NCBI GenBank assembly: GCA_022577435.1
Contig: JAKOON010000040.1
Location: 1,245,187-1,309,186, forward strand
Source of the DNA: Embiotoca jacksoni
Lineage: Eukaryota; Chordata; Actinopteri; Embiotocidae
DNA: 64,000 nt
Direction: 5' to 3'
Position numbers and translations under genes: made by a program
In this document: piece by piece, positions 49,108-59,900 of the stretch
How positions within the stretch are numbered: position 1 is the first letter of the stretch
Layout of the letters: the number at the start of each line of letters is the position of its first letter
The notes under the pieces: generated by a model
What the model was told of the DNA's origin: nothing
Database searches by the model: none
What the model saw: only the letters and a program-made list of their open reading frames with translations

Positions 49108-50492
49108 CAATTCAATTCAACTTTATTTATATAGCGCCAAATCACAACACAGGTTATTTCATGGCACTTAACACATTAAAGTCTTTAAAGCAAGACTTTA
49201 CAATGTTATACAGAGAAACCAACAATTCAACAATTCAACAATTCCCACATAAGCTAGGAGGGAAAAACTCCTCTTTAAGTGAGAAAAACCTCCAACAGAG
49301 GGAAGAAAAACTCCCTTTAACAGGAAGAAACCTCCGACAGAACCAGGATCAGAGGTGGAGAACATCTGTTAACAGAACCAGGATCAGAGGTGGGCGGAGC
49401 ATCTGTTAACAGAACCAGGATCAGAGGTGGGCGACCATCTTCCTCGACCGGTTGGGGTGAGAGGAGAGCAGAGAGAGAAAAGGACAGCATAGAGATAGAA
49501 GAGAAGAACTGTTGGTGGAGACAACAATCACAGAGCAGAGACATGCAGCTCCATGACGGGACATCTGGAAAAGAAAGAACAGAAACTACACGAGTGAAGG
49601 AACTGAATGGAGACAACAGATAATAAGAAGAAACTATGGGAGAGAAGAAGATGGTGAGGTATGAATCAGTTAAAGAGTAGGAGGAAAGAAAAGAAGCTCA
49701 GCATGTAACGAGGTCCTCCAGCAGCCTCGGCCTATAACAGCATAACTAAGGGTTGGTTCAGGTCTACCTGAGCCAGCCCTAACTATAGGCTTTATCAAGA
49801 AGGAACGTTTGAGTCTAATCTTAAAGCTAGAGAGGGTTTCTGCCCCTCCAACACAAACTGGGAGCTGGTTCCACAGGGGAGGAGCCTGAAAACTGAAGCT
49901 CCGCCTCCCATTCTACTTCTGGAAACTCTGGGAACCACAAGCAGACCAGCGTACTGAGAGAGAAGTGCTCTGCTGGGATTATATGGTTCTATAAGATCTC
50001 TAAGATATGATGGAGCCTGGTCATGTAGAGCTTTGTAAGTCATCAAGAGAATTTTAAATTATATTCTTGATTTCACAGGAAGCCAGTGAAGAGAAGCTAA
50101 AACTGGAGAAATATAATCTCTCTTGATAAATCCTGTCAGTACTCTTGCTGCAGCATTTTGGATCAGCTGCAGGTTTTTAATGAGTAATTTGGACATCCTA
50201 ACAACAAGGAATTACAATAATCTAGTCTAGAAGTAACAAACACATGAATGAGTTTTTCTGCGTCACGCTGAGGAAGGATTTTCCTGATTTTATTAATATT
50301 ACGTTGATGAAAGAAGGCAGTTCTGGAGATTTGCTTTATATGGTGTCTAAAGGACAAATCCTCATCAAAGATGACTCCAAGGTTCCTCACAATGGTGCTG
50401 GAGGCCAAGACAACGTCATCTAGAGTAACTAAGTGATTACAGAAAGAGTTTCTGAGGTGTTTAGGACCAAGTACAAGAACTCTGGTGTGCTG
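49108..50492 (-). mobile_element. 5'-truncated L2-like LINE retrotransposon (3' end of reverse transcriptase plus 3' UTR)
   Basis: On the minus strand the frame from about 50490 reads VLVLGPKHLRNSF, NLGVIFDEDLSFRHHIKQIS and TSRLDYCNSLLLGCPN. A frame change follows, then YKALHDQAPSYLRDLI and AGLLVVPRVSRSRMGG (down to about 49850). These are the characteristic C-terminal blocks of fish L2/Rex-type reverse transcriptases. The catalytic FADD region and the endonuclease lie upstream and are missing. The 3' UTR (49120-49790) ends in ggcgctatataaataaagtt and gaattgaatt, the standard tail of such LINEs. Frameshifts and truncation show it is dead. Family is by motif recall. Confidence 0.85.
49338..49440 (-). 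repeat. Short tandem repeat in the LINE 3' UTR
   Basis: agaaccaggatcagaggtgg is repeated three times at 35-38 base intervals, separated by (g/c)atctgttaac. Confidence 0.8.
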
Positions 50493-50519
50493 CTCTCCAC
50501 CCGCCAGCTCCAACTCTCC

Positions 50520-50715
50520 ACCACTTCTTTCTGTTCCCATACATTTTCACTCAAACGTTGTTGTGCGCTCTCTGCTCCAGTTTCAGGTCCCGGTAAAGTC
50601 GTGCCTGAACCAGTGGTCACAAGGACGTTCGTAACTCGGGTGCTGAAGTTGATCAGGAACCTTGAGTTCCTCCTGAAGGTCGTAGCGTCGCTCTGCTGCG
50701 TGCACGTCGCCTTCC
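50520..50715 (+). repeat. Dispersed repeat, copy related to 52690-52880
   Basis: The blocks ctttctgttccc, gctcnagtttcaggt, gtaactcgggtg, gttgatcagga and ttgagttcc occur in the same order and spacing as ccttctgttcccc, gctcaggtttcaggt, gtaactcaggcg, tttgatcaagtg and ttggagttc at 52690-52880. The copies are substantially diverged. The class is unknown. Its start abuts the truncation point of the LINE. Confidence 0.5.
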
Positions 50716-50999
50716 TTTTCATCACACACATATCAACACTGTGTTGATCTCTTGAATGTATTTACAGCTGGAAAAAGGCAGTTCTGTCCCTCTTTACTGG
50801 ACCTTGTCATCATGGCAACAACGATATCTCTTTTTTCAAATTTTTTTTTTTACTTGAAGCTCATTCAGACATCTGTTTTTAATCAACGAGAGCAGAGCGT
50901 TTTGGACTCGTGAAGTGGGTACTTGTTGCCATGGCACCTGCAGCATCAGACAGTGAGGTGATGACACCCTCTCACAGATTGGCCAGTCTCAGTCACATG
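50716..50999. other. Intergenic DNA, nothing recognised
   Basis: Unique-looking, with a poly-T run at 50838-50851. Confidence 0.4.
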
Positions 51000-51049
51000 A
51001 CAACAACGTTTTCTGTTTCTCAGCTGTGACAGAGACTTCATGTCTTCGG

Positions 51050-51500
51050 GTCATCCGTTCATCTCTCCTGACTCTGGAACATCTCAAGAATGTCTCGAGG
51101 GATTTTGGCAAAAACATTAATTTGGTTCCAAGGATGACCTGAGTAGATTTTGGGGGTCAAAGGTCAAGGTCCCAGTGACCTTATGTTGTCCCCGTCGGGT
51201 GAACGTGACATCTCAAGATGACTTCCAGGGAATTTCTTCAAACTTGGCAAAAATATTTACTTGGGCTCAAAAAGGAACTGATTAAGGTTTTGTATGTCAA
51301 AGGTCAAAGGTCAGGCTCTCCTCTTTACCATTTTTGTTGACACACTATTGCCCTGTGAGGGAATTTATTTAAATTTGGCACAAACGTTAACTTGTCATCA
51401 AGGATGGACAGAATTAATTTTTGGTGATCAAAGGTCAAAGGTCACTGTGACCTCACATACGTCCCATTCTTGGGAACGTGACTCTTAACTTAGGAACACA
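51050..51500 (+). repeat. Degenerate about 130-bp tandem repeat rich in AGGTCA half-sites
   Basis: Three diverged units each contain a version of acatctcaagatg, gaatttcttcaaacttggca, aagga(t/a)gac..gattt and then tttgg..gtcaaaggtca, followed in two of them by gtgacc. This layout is a common dispersed repeat in fish. It carries two perfect direct repeats AGGTCAAAGGTCA (51301-51313 and 51432-51444) and one near-direct pair at 51161-51170. The frame at 51294-51488 is not a gene. Confidence 0.75.
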
Positions 51501-51673
51501 TTTCACGTTTGTTTGGATGCGATAGTGACTCTGATCTGGACTCTGAGCTGATTGTATGAGAAGCATCCATGTTTCAGTACTGACAGCCTCTTGGCAGCAA
51601 CGTCCCAAATGAAGCATCATCTGCCGTCATTACGACAACTTTACCTCCGAGTTCTCTCTGCACATACGAGGGT

Positions 51674-52370
51674 GGATCAGAGATTCAGAGGATCAGAGAT
51701 TCAGAGGATCAGAGGATCAGAGGATCAGAGGATCAGAGGATCAGACATTCAGAGGATCAGAGATTCAAAGATTCAGAGGATCAGAGGATCAGACATTCAG
51801 AGGATCAGAGATTCAAAGATTCAGAGGGTCAGAGATTCAGAGGATCAGAGGATCAGAGATTCAGAGGATCAGAGGATCAGAGGACCAGAGGATCAGAGGA
51901 TCAGAGGTTCAAAGATTCAGAGGATCAGAGGATCAGAGGACCAGAGGATCAGAGGTTCAAAGATTCAGAGGATCAGAGATTCAAAGATTCAGAGGGTCAG
52001 AGGATCAGAGGATCAGAGATTCAAAGATTCAGAGGATCAGAGATTCAAAGATTCAGAGGATCAGAGGTTCAAAGATTCAGAGGATCAGAGGTTCAAAGAT
52101 TCAGAGGATCAGAGGTTCAAAGATTCAGAGGATCAGAGGTTCAAAGATTCAGAGGGTCAGAGATTCAAAGATTCAGAGGGTCAGAGGATCAGAGGATCAA
52201 AGATTCAGAGGATCAGAGATTCAAAGATTCAGAGGGTCAGAGGATCAGAGATTCAAAGATTCAGAGGATCAGAGGTTCAAAGATTCAGAGGATCAGAGGT
52301 TCAAAGATTCAGAGGATCAGAGGTTCAGAGATTCAGAGGATCAGAGGTTCAGTGGATCAGAGGTTCAGAG
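51674..52370 (+). repeat. 8-bp minisatellite (gatcagag / attcagag), about 87 units
   Basis: The array is an uninterrupted series of octamers gatcagag, attcagag, attcaaag, gttcaaag, ggtcagag and gaccagag. Repeated groups such as gatcagag-gttcaaag-attcagag form a second level. It yields the 278-codon open frame at 51552-52388, whose translation repeats every 8 residues (IRGSEDQR). The frame stays open because the octamer has no stop in any phase. It has no supported start and is not counted as a gene. Confidence 0.95.
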
Positions 52371-52689
52371 TATGTGATTTCTCCGTGAACATGACCAGAG
52401 GACGCACATAAAATTTACTGTCAAACTCTGGCAAGAAGTTTTAGGAAGTGTACGGCGATGAAGCGATGAGCCTGGAGAGTTGTTCAGAGATATTCTCTTT
52501 TCTGAGGGCCAGAAACCTAAAAGGCGCCTCAGATCAGGAGACACTAGCTGGGTTTTCTTTGTGTCACCATGAAATGGCCCCCCGGTGTCAGACTGTTAAC
52601 ACCGAGTTCCACCGGGACCATCTGAGTATTTCACCTTCAGCAACACAACCGTCGCGCAACACCAGCCGCACTCTTTGGATTCATCTCCC
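52371..52689. other. Intergenic DNA, nothing recognised
   Basis: Moderate-GC spacer. The frame at 52448-52732 lacks support. Confidence 0.35.
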
Positions 52690-52880
52690 TGCTGCTTCCT
52701 TCTGTTCCCCGATGATTTCCCACAAACATTGATGTTTGCTCTGCTCAGGTTTCAGGTGGAGAAATGGCAGGTCCACATTATGTAACTCAGGCGGGGATTT
52801 TGATCAAGTGACAAAACTTGGAGTTCTGACTCACGGAGGTTTCAGCTTCTCCGTGGACGTCACACTGCTGCGCATCGTTC
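52690..52880 (+). repeat. Dispersed repeat, copy related to 50520-50715
   Basis: It shares ordered blocks with the 50.5-kb copy: ctgttccc, caggtttcaggt, tgtaactcaggcg, tttgatca and gagttct. It also contains gactcacggaggtttcagct, a string frequent in fish intergenic DNA. Confidence 0.5.
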
Positions 52881-54645
52881 CCTGCAACAGGAGCAGTCTC
52901 TGAACTTTCAGATCCACCCTGGTGTTTCTGGACTCTGGACTAACGTGTGTGTAAACTACTCATTGACTGGTTGGCGAAGGCTCACGACGGCTCAGTGCAA
53001 CAGCACAGTGGTTGTTTGTTCATCTCTAACATCTCAGAGTGCTGCTTGTTGAAGTGCCACCAAACAGCGTCCTCATACTGTTCAGCAGGTCAGAGACATA
53101 TCAGACGCAGGTGTCCCTTCTGGACGGGATGAACTGCAATATTTGGCAAAATAAATGTCATCAATATCATGTCACATTAAGTAGCTACAACAGAAAGTAT
53201 GTTGTTATAAATTAAAATATTATAGGTTTTAGATCACAAATAGAAGAAGCAGACAATGCAGCACTGTCTGTAACCGAGGAGGGAATCACAAGAGGATAAA
53301 ATATTATTACCATACAATATTATTGCGATATGCTGAGTTTTGTGACATGTATTGTGATAAATTACATTTTTCTTGAACTATAAATTGTGTCCGAAGAAAC
53401 ATTTTTGCTATCGTCTGTTTTAGCTCAAGCTTTCATCCGTTCAGGTTAATTACAGGAAAACGGTGTCATCAAGCTGACAGACTGAAGCTCTGTCATAGAT
53501 GTCGCATGCACCAGTATTGTAGTTGTCATTTGTGTCTAAACTTAGCAAAATCTAGAAAGTCAGACGTGTTTGGTTTGCTGTGCACTGAGTTTGGATTGCT
53601 CATCAGACTCCGGGTTCCTCTGATGGGTTAATTCAGCCGTGAAATCCAGCGAACTAAAGTCCTCACAGACAACTGCTGTAGTTGTTGTTTCTGCAGACTG
53701 TGAAACCGCACTGCATGATGGGAAAGATCTGCTGTCCCATGGATTTAAAAGTCCTTATGCTGATATCTATGATCAACACAAAACTCTTCAGTCTGAGCTG
53801 GTACTGGAAAGGTTTCTGATGTTTTCTATGTTATGTAGTTCAGGACAACTTAAATCACCACAGAGGTGAGATTCATTCATTCTGGTCCACAGCTGGAAGA
53901 ACATGTCCTCACATCCATTTCATCAACACAGTGTTTGTGTTTGTATACGTGCAGAATATCTTTATTTTAGAATAACAGAAAGATAAGTTTGGAGCGGCAG
54001 CTGAGCAAGGAAGTATTGTGGGTGTGATTGAGAAAAGCTTCAGAGTCAACTAAATTCTGAAGTATTTATTTTATTTTTTTACAGAAGTAGGCGACTATTA
54101 CCATTTCATTGTTGTTTAGTTATGTTCCATTACAGGAAGCAGAGTGAACACACTGGAAAGAAACCCTAACAGATGTCATAACATTGATATCTGACAGGCA
54201 GGAGAACAGCAACAATGACAGAAAGCCCAGCGGGCCTAGCGGAGCAGCACAGAACCAAATGACCAGAACCAGCTGCACATGCCGAACCTCCTCCACCTTT
54301 ACAGGCTCACTTAAACAGCATCTTCAAACCTGCGGCTTCATGCACATTATACAGGCTCCACTGCAGATGTAAACATCAGTGTTGATCGTGCAGAGGGACC
54401 AGAGCCCGTCCTGCACTATTCATCTTGATGAAATATGTCCAGCAGGTCATCAAGTTCACTGCCAGACAAAAGCTGCTGGCATGTTGATTTAAGTCTGAAT
54501 TAAAACATTAGTCTGCTCAATGACTTAGAAAACAGTGCAGCCTACCGCCCATTTGACTGAATTAGATTCTTATCTGTTCATTTTCTCTTTTTCTAGTCAG
54601 CATCATGTGATGAACAAGACGCAAGCAAGCAGAGGCACAATAACA
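52881..54645. other. Intergenic or intronic DNA, no supported gene
   Basis: AT-rich sections occur at 53150-53450 and 54060-54130. Frames at 52947, 53639 and 54184 are 60-76 codons long without splice or start support. Confidence 0.4.
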
Positions 54646-55456
54646 AAATGTAAATACAAACAGAATGGGATGATTTGAAAATCACATAAACCATATTTAA
54701 GTGAAAATAGACCAAAGACAACATATCAAATGTTGAAACAGAGAAATTGTATTGTTTTATGAAAAATATCCATCCAGCTTGTTATCAGCTCAGTTCTAAA
54801 GCCAGCATCTGTGATGGTACAGGATGCATTAGTGCACATGGCATGGGTAGCTTGAACATCTGGAAGGAAGCATTAATGCTGAATGATATATTCAGGTTTT
54901 GGAGCAACATATGCTGCCATCCAGACAACGTCTCTTTCAGGGAAGGTCTTGTTTATTTCAGCAGAACAACGTCCAACCACATTCTGCACGTATTCCAACA
55001 GCATGGTTCTCTAGTAGAAGAGTCCGCTGATAAACTGGCCTCCTGCAGTCCAGACCTGTCAATCATTGAAAACATCTGGAGCATCAGGGCATGAACAATA
55101 CAACCAAGGAGACCCTGAACTGTTGAGCAGCTGAAATCCTCTATCAGGCCAGAATGGGACCACATTTCACTTTCTAAACTCCGGAAACTCCTCAGTTCCC
55201 AAAGGTTTCCAGAGTGTTGTTAAAAGAAGAGTTGATGCAGCTCAGTGGTGAACATCATCCTGGAACAACTTTATAGAGACGTGTTGCTGACATCACATTC
55301 AAAATGAGAAGATATCTTTATAAAACAATAACATTTCTCATTTGCAACATTTGATGTTGTCTTTGGTCTATTTTAAATTAAATGAGTTTACATGATTTGA
55401 AAATCAACACATTTACATTTTACACAGCGTCCCAACTTTTTTGGAAATAGGGTTTT
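54646..55456 (+). mobile_element. Decayed Tc1/mariner-like transposon, copy 2
   Basis: The same family and orientation as copy 1. The left arm (aaaatgtaaatacaaacaga onward) and right arm (ending acttttttggaaatagggtt) form long inverted repeats. For example, aatagaccaaagacaacat at about 54707 pairs with atgttgtctttggtctatt at about 55354. Between the arms a frame at 54747-55094 carries the transposase C-terminal half (GCISAHGMGSLNIWKEA, CSPDLSIIENIW) ending in a stop. The N-terminal half is deleted, so this is a non-autonomous derivative. The outermost left terminus is missing. Confidence 0.85.
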
Positions 55457-56037
55457 GTCATGAAGTGGCAGTCACACTAAAAACTTTATTTTCAGAAGCT
55501 TAAATAAAAAGAATGTGATTCGGCTGGATAGATGGTCACATTAGATTTTGATGTTATGGTATTTCTTACATCAGCACTAAATGATGACCTGATGAATGTT
55601 TCCTGAAACATTGTGGGAGGCTGGAAACTGTCCCGGTGGACAGCTGCTCATCGTCCCCGCTGCAGGCTGCTTCTCTCAAAGGTTCACTCTTCTTCAGGAG
55701 GATCATTAAGTCTCGGGGGCGACCTGGAAAATTAGATTCCTGGAATCATCAGTGGTGGTTCTTCTCAGAGAGACTTGGTAGCTTGTGTTGGTGATTATCA
55801 AACTGTGGGAAGAGCCGGAGGCATTTTGGAGAAATTATCTGTGAAATTTTTTTGAGAAAGTTACACAATCACTGGCAGCAGTGGAGGCTTCAGGAGAACA
55901 TGAGAACATTCTGTATAACCACAGCGTTTGTTGTTTGTGTCATATCTCCAGATGTGCACTGGTCTTCTGGTAATCCTCTGAGGTCAGCCGGCTGTTTGTT
56001 GTAAATGTGCAGACTCTTCTACATACTTTTGTGTCGG
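55457..56037. other. Intergenic or intronic DNA, nothing recognised
   Basis: Unique-looking spacer between the Tc1-like element and repeat copy D. Confidence 0.4.
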
Positions 56038-56563
56038 ATGTCATCGTTGGTTTGTGAACGTTATGAATCCTCCAGTTCAGATTCTGTCCGTCACCATCTT
56101 TGCTAGTTCAGAGCGGTTTGGAGCAGGAAGTGACCATATTTGGACGAGCTGGGGGAGGAGCCAGCGGTGGATCTGACCGATCTGATCGGAAACCTGACGA
56201 TACTACGTCCCGCCCACCGATAGCTGTAACCTGACTGCACCACAGGCCTGTCAATCAAACAGACACGCCCCCAAAAACAGGTCTTCTTGAATCTTCTTTT
56301 CTAATGAATGAGGGATTATTTTCAGATGGACCTCCAGAAAACTAATAAGAAGGAGTGACTTTAGCTAACAACACCGAGATAACTGATGGACACATTTTAT
56401 TCACTTTGGATTTGATGAGAGAAGTTGAATGGGAGTCTATGGAGCCGGAGGCTTTTTGGAGCCGACCTCTAGTGGCACTCGCTGGTATTGCAGCTGAAGA
56501 CACTTCTGGATTGGAACCATTTTTCAGACCTGAAGCTACGAACTCTTTTAGAAACAGTCTGAG
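56038..56563 (+). repeat. Dispersed repeat copy D, most complete internal part
   Basis: It starts at gatgtcatcgttggtttgtg (the tandem catcagtgatgt start is missing) and then runs without large deletions through all family blocks to gaagctacgaactcttttag and aaacagtctgagg. It ends about 60 bases before the acceptor of the exon at 56625. It is therefore intronic if that exon is real. Confidence 0.9.
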
Positions 56564-56595
56564 GTTTCAGATCTGTCTTCTCCTGAAAGTTGTGG

Positions 56596-56624
56596 TTAAC
56601 AGAAGTCCTCCTGGTGTCCTGCAG
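56596..56624 (+). promoter_or_regulatory. Branch point and 3' splice site of the exon at 56625
   Basis: ttaac at 56596-56600 fits the yUnAy branch-point pattern and lies about 24 bases before the AG. It is followed by cctcctggtgtcctgcag, a pyrimidine-rich acceptor ending at 56624. Confidence 0.55.
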
Positions 56625-56772
56625 GCTGCAGCAGAGAAGCTCTCACAGGACGTCTTGCTGCAGATGTCCAGCTCTGAGCTGCAGGACACGATGAGACGCC
56701 TGAGCTCCAACTCAGAGGAGCGCTCCCGCCTGACCACCGCCCTCTCCTGTCTGAAGAGCGTCAATGAAACAG
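56625..56772 (+). CDS. Internal exon of an unidentified plus-strand gene (helical, coiled-coil-like)
   Basis: The 148-nt exon is bounded by a good acceptor (56624) and a donor acag|gtgaag (56773). It encodes 49 codons plus one base: AAAEKLSQDVLLQMSSSELQ, then a stretch containing TMRRLSSNSEERSRL and LSCLKSVNET. Third codon positions are strongly G/C (CTG, CAG, GAG, CGC, ACC), in sharp contrast to the flanking DNA. The charge pattern with regular leucines suggests an amphipathic helix or coiled coil. I do not recognise the protein. The longer frame from 56355 also reads repeat copy D upstream, which is not part of the exon. A 10-bp satellite starts 148 bases after the donor, so the next exon lies beyond the window. 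Confidence 0.7.
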
Positions 56773-56920
56773 GTGAAGTCAGAGCTCTGCACATCATTCA
56801 TAGAAATACACACAATCATACAGGGCTTGATTACTTGTGATATATTTAATCCTGGTTTTATGTTTTCAATATTCAATATGCATTTTCAAATGATGTGGAT
56901 TCGTTTGATGTTTGACTTTA

Positions 56921-59900
56921 GATGTTAGTTGATGTTAGTGGATGTTAATGGATGTTAGTGGATGTTAGCGGATGTTAGCGGATGTTAGTGGATGTTAGTG
57001 GATGTTAATGGATGTCAGTGGATGTTAGTGGATGTCAGTGGATGTTAGTGGATGTCAGTGGATGTCAGTGGATGTTAGTGGATGTCAGTGGATGTTAGTG
57101 GATGTCAGTGGATGTTAGTGGATGTTAGTGGATGTCAGTGGATGTTAGTGGATGTCAGTGGATCTTAGTTGATGTTAGTGGATGTCAGTGGATGTCAGTG
57201 GATGTTAGTTGATGTTAGTGGATGTCAGTGGATGTCAGTGGATGTTAGTGGATGTCAGTGGATGTTAATGGATGTCAGTGGGTGTTAGTGGATGTTAGTG
57301 GATGTTAGTGGATGTCAGTGGATGTCAGTGGATGTTAGTGGATGTCAGTGGATGTTAGTGGATGTCAGTGGATGTTAGTTGATGTTAGTGGATGTCAGTG
57401 GATGTCAGTGGATGTTAGTTGATGTTAGTGGATGTCAGTGGATGTCAGTGGATGTTAGTGGATGTCAGTGGATGTTAATGGATGTCAGTGGGTGTTAGTG
57501 GATGTTAGTGGATGTTAGTGGATGTCAGTGCATGTCAGTGGATGTTAGTGGATGTCAGTGGATGTTAGTGGATGTCAGTGGATGTTAGTGGATGTTAGTG
57601 GATGTCAGTGGATGTTAATGGATGTCAGTGGGTGTTAGTGGATGTTAGTGGATGTCAGTGGATGTCAGTGGATGTTAGTGGATGTTAGTGGATGTCAGTG
57701 GATGTTAGTGGATGTTAGTGGATGTCAGTGGATGTCAGTGGATGTTAGTGGATGTCAGTGGATGTCAGTGGATGTCAGTGGATGTTAGTGGATGTCAGTG
57801 GATGTCAGTGGATGTCAGTGGATGTTAGTGGATGTTAGTGGATGTCAGTGGATGTTAGTGGATGTTAGTGGATGTCAGTGGATGTTAGTGGATGTTAGTG
57901 AATGTTAATGGATGTCAGTGGATGTCAGTGGATGTTAATTGATGTTAGTGGATGTTAATTGATGTTAGTGGATGTTAGTGGATGTTAGTGGATGTTAGTG
58001 GATGTCAGTGGATGTTAATGGATGTCAGTGGATGTTAGTTGATGTTAATGGATGTTAGTGGATGTTAGTGGATGTTAGTGGATGTCAGTGGATGTCAGTG
58101 GATGTTAGTGGATGTCAGTGGATGTCAGTGGATGTTAATGGATGTTAGTGGATGTCAGTGGATGTTAGTTGATGTTAGTGGATGTCAGTGGATGTTAATG
58201 GATGTCAGTGGATGTTAGTGGATGTTAGTGGATGTTAATGGATGTCAGTGGATGTCAGTGGATGTCAGTGGATGTTAGTGGATGTTAGTGGATGTTAATG
58301 GATGTCAGTGGATGTTAGTGGATGTCAGTGGATGTTAGTGGATGTCAGTGGATGTTAGTGGATGTTAGTGGATGTCAGTGGATGTTAGTGGATGTTAATG
58401 GATGTCAGTGGATGTTAGTTGATGTTAATGGATGTTAGTGGATGTTAGTTGATGTTAGTGGATGTTAATGGATGTCAGTGGATGTTAGTGGATGTTAGTG
58501 GATGTTAATGGATGTCAGTGGATGTTAGTGGATGTCAGTGGATGTTAGTGGATGTCAGTGGATGTCAGTTGATGTTAGTGGATGTCAGTGGATGTCAGTG
58601 GATGTTAGTGGATGTTAGTGGATGTTAATGGATGTCAGTGGATGTTAGTGGATGTCAGTGGATGTCAGTGGATGTTAGTGGATGTTAGTGGCTGTTAGTT
58701 GATGTTAATGGATGTTGATGGATGTCAGTGGATGTCAGTGGATGTTAGTGGATGTTAGTGGATGTTAGTGGATGTTAATGGATGTCAGTGGATGTTAGTG
58801 TATGTCAGTGGATGTTAGTGGATGTCAGTGGATGTTAGTGGATGTTAGTGGATGTCAGTGGATGTCAGTGGATGTCAGTGGATGTTAGTGGATGTTAGTT
58901 GATGTTAGTGGATGTTAGTGGATGTTAGTGGATGTTAGTGGATGTTAATGGATGTCAGTGGATGTTAGTGGATGTTAGTGGATGTCAGTGGATGTTAGTG
59001 GATGTCAGTGGATGTTAGTGGATGTCAGTGGATGTTAGTGGATGTTAGTGGATGTCAGTGGATGTTAGGGGATGTCAGTGGATGTCAGTGGATGTCAGTG
59101 GATGTTAGTGGATGTCAGTGGATGTCAGTGGATGTCAGTGGATGTTAGTGGATGTCAGTGGATGTTAGTGGATGTTAGTGGATGTTAATGGATGTCAGTG
59201 GATGTCAGTGGATATCAGTGGATGTTAATTGATGTTAGTGGATGTTAGTGGATGTTAGTGGATGTTAGTTGATGTTAGTGGATGTCAGTGGATGTTAGTG
59301 GATGTTAGTGGATGTTAATGGATGTCAGTGGATGTCAGTGGATATTAGTGGATGTCAGTGGATGTCAGTGGATGTCAGTGGATGTTAGTGGATGTCAGTG
59401 GATGTTAGTGGATGTTAATGGATGTCAGTGGATGTCAATGGATGTTAGTGGATGTTAGTGGATGTTAGTGGATGTTAATGGATGTCAGTGGATGTCAGTG
59501 GATGTCAGTGGATGTCAGTGGATATCAGTGGATGTCAGTGGATGTCAGTTGATGTCAGTGGATGTTAGTGGATGTTACTGGATGTCAGTGGATGTCAGTG
59601 GATGTTAGTGGATGTCAGTGGATGTTAGTGGATGTTAATGGATGTTAGTGGATGTCAGTGGATGTCAGTGGATGTTAGTGGATGTCAGTGGATGTCAGTG
59701 GATGTTAGTGGATGTTAGTGGATGTTAATGGATGTCAGTGGATGTTAGTTGATGTTAATGGATGTTAGTGGATGTCAGTGGATGTCAGTGGATGTTAGTG
59801 GATGTCAGTGGATGTTAGTGGATGTTAGTTGATGTTAGTGGATGTTAGTGGATGTTAGTGGATGTCAGTGGATGTTAGTGGATGTTAATGGATGTTAGTG

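Noticed and set aside
49095..49623. Plus-strand frames of 77-104 codons over the LINE
   Set aside because: They are antisense to the LINE 3' UTR and contain its short tandem repeat. The supported coding remnant is on the minus strand.
51552..52388. 278-codon open frame, the longest in the window
   Set aside because: About 230 codons are an 8-residue translation of an 8-bp tandem repeat that has no stop in any phase. The short leader shows no coding character.
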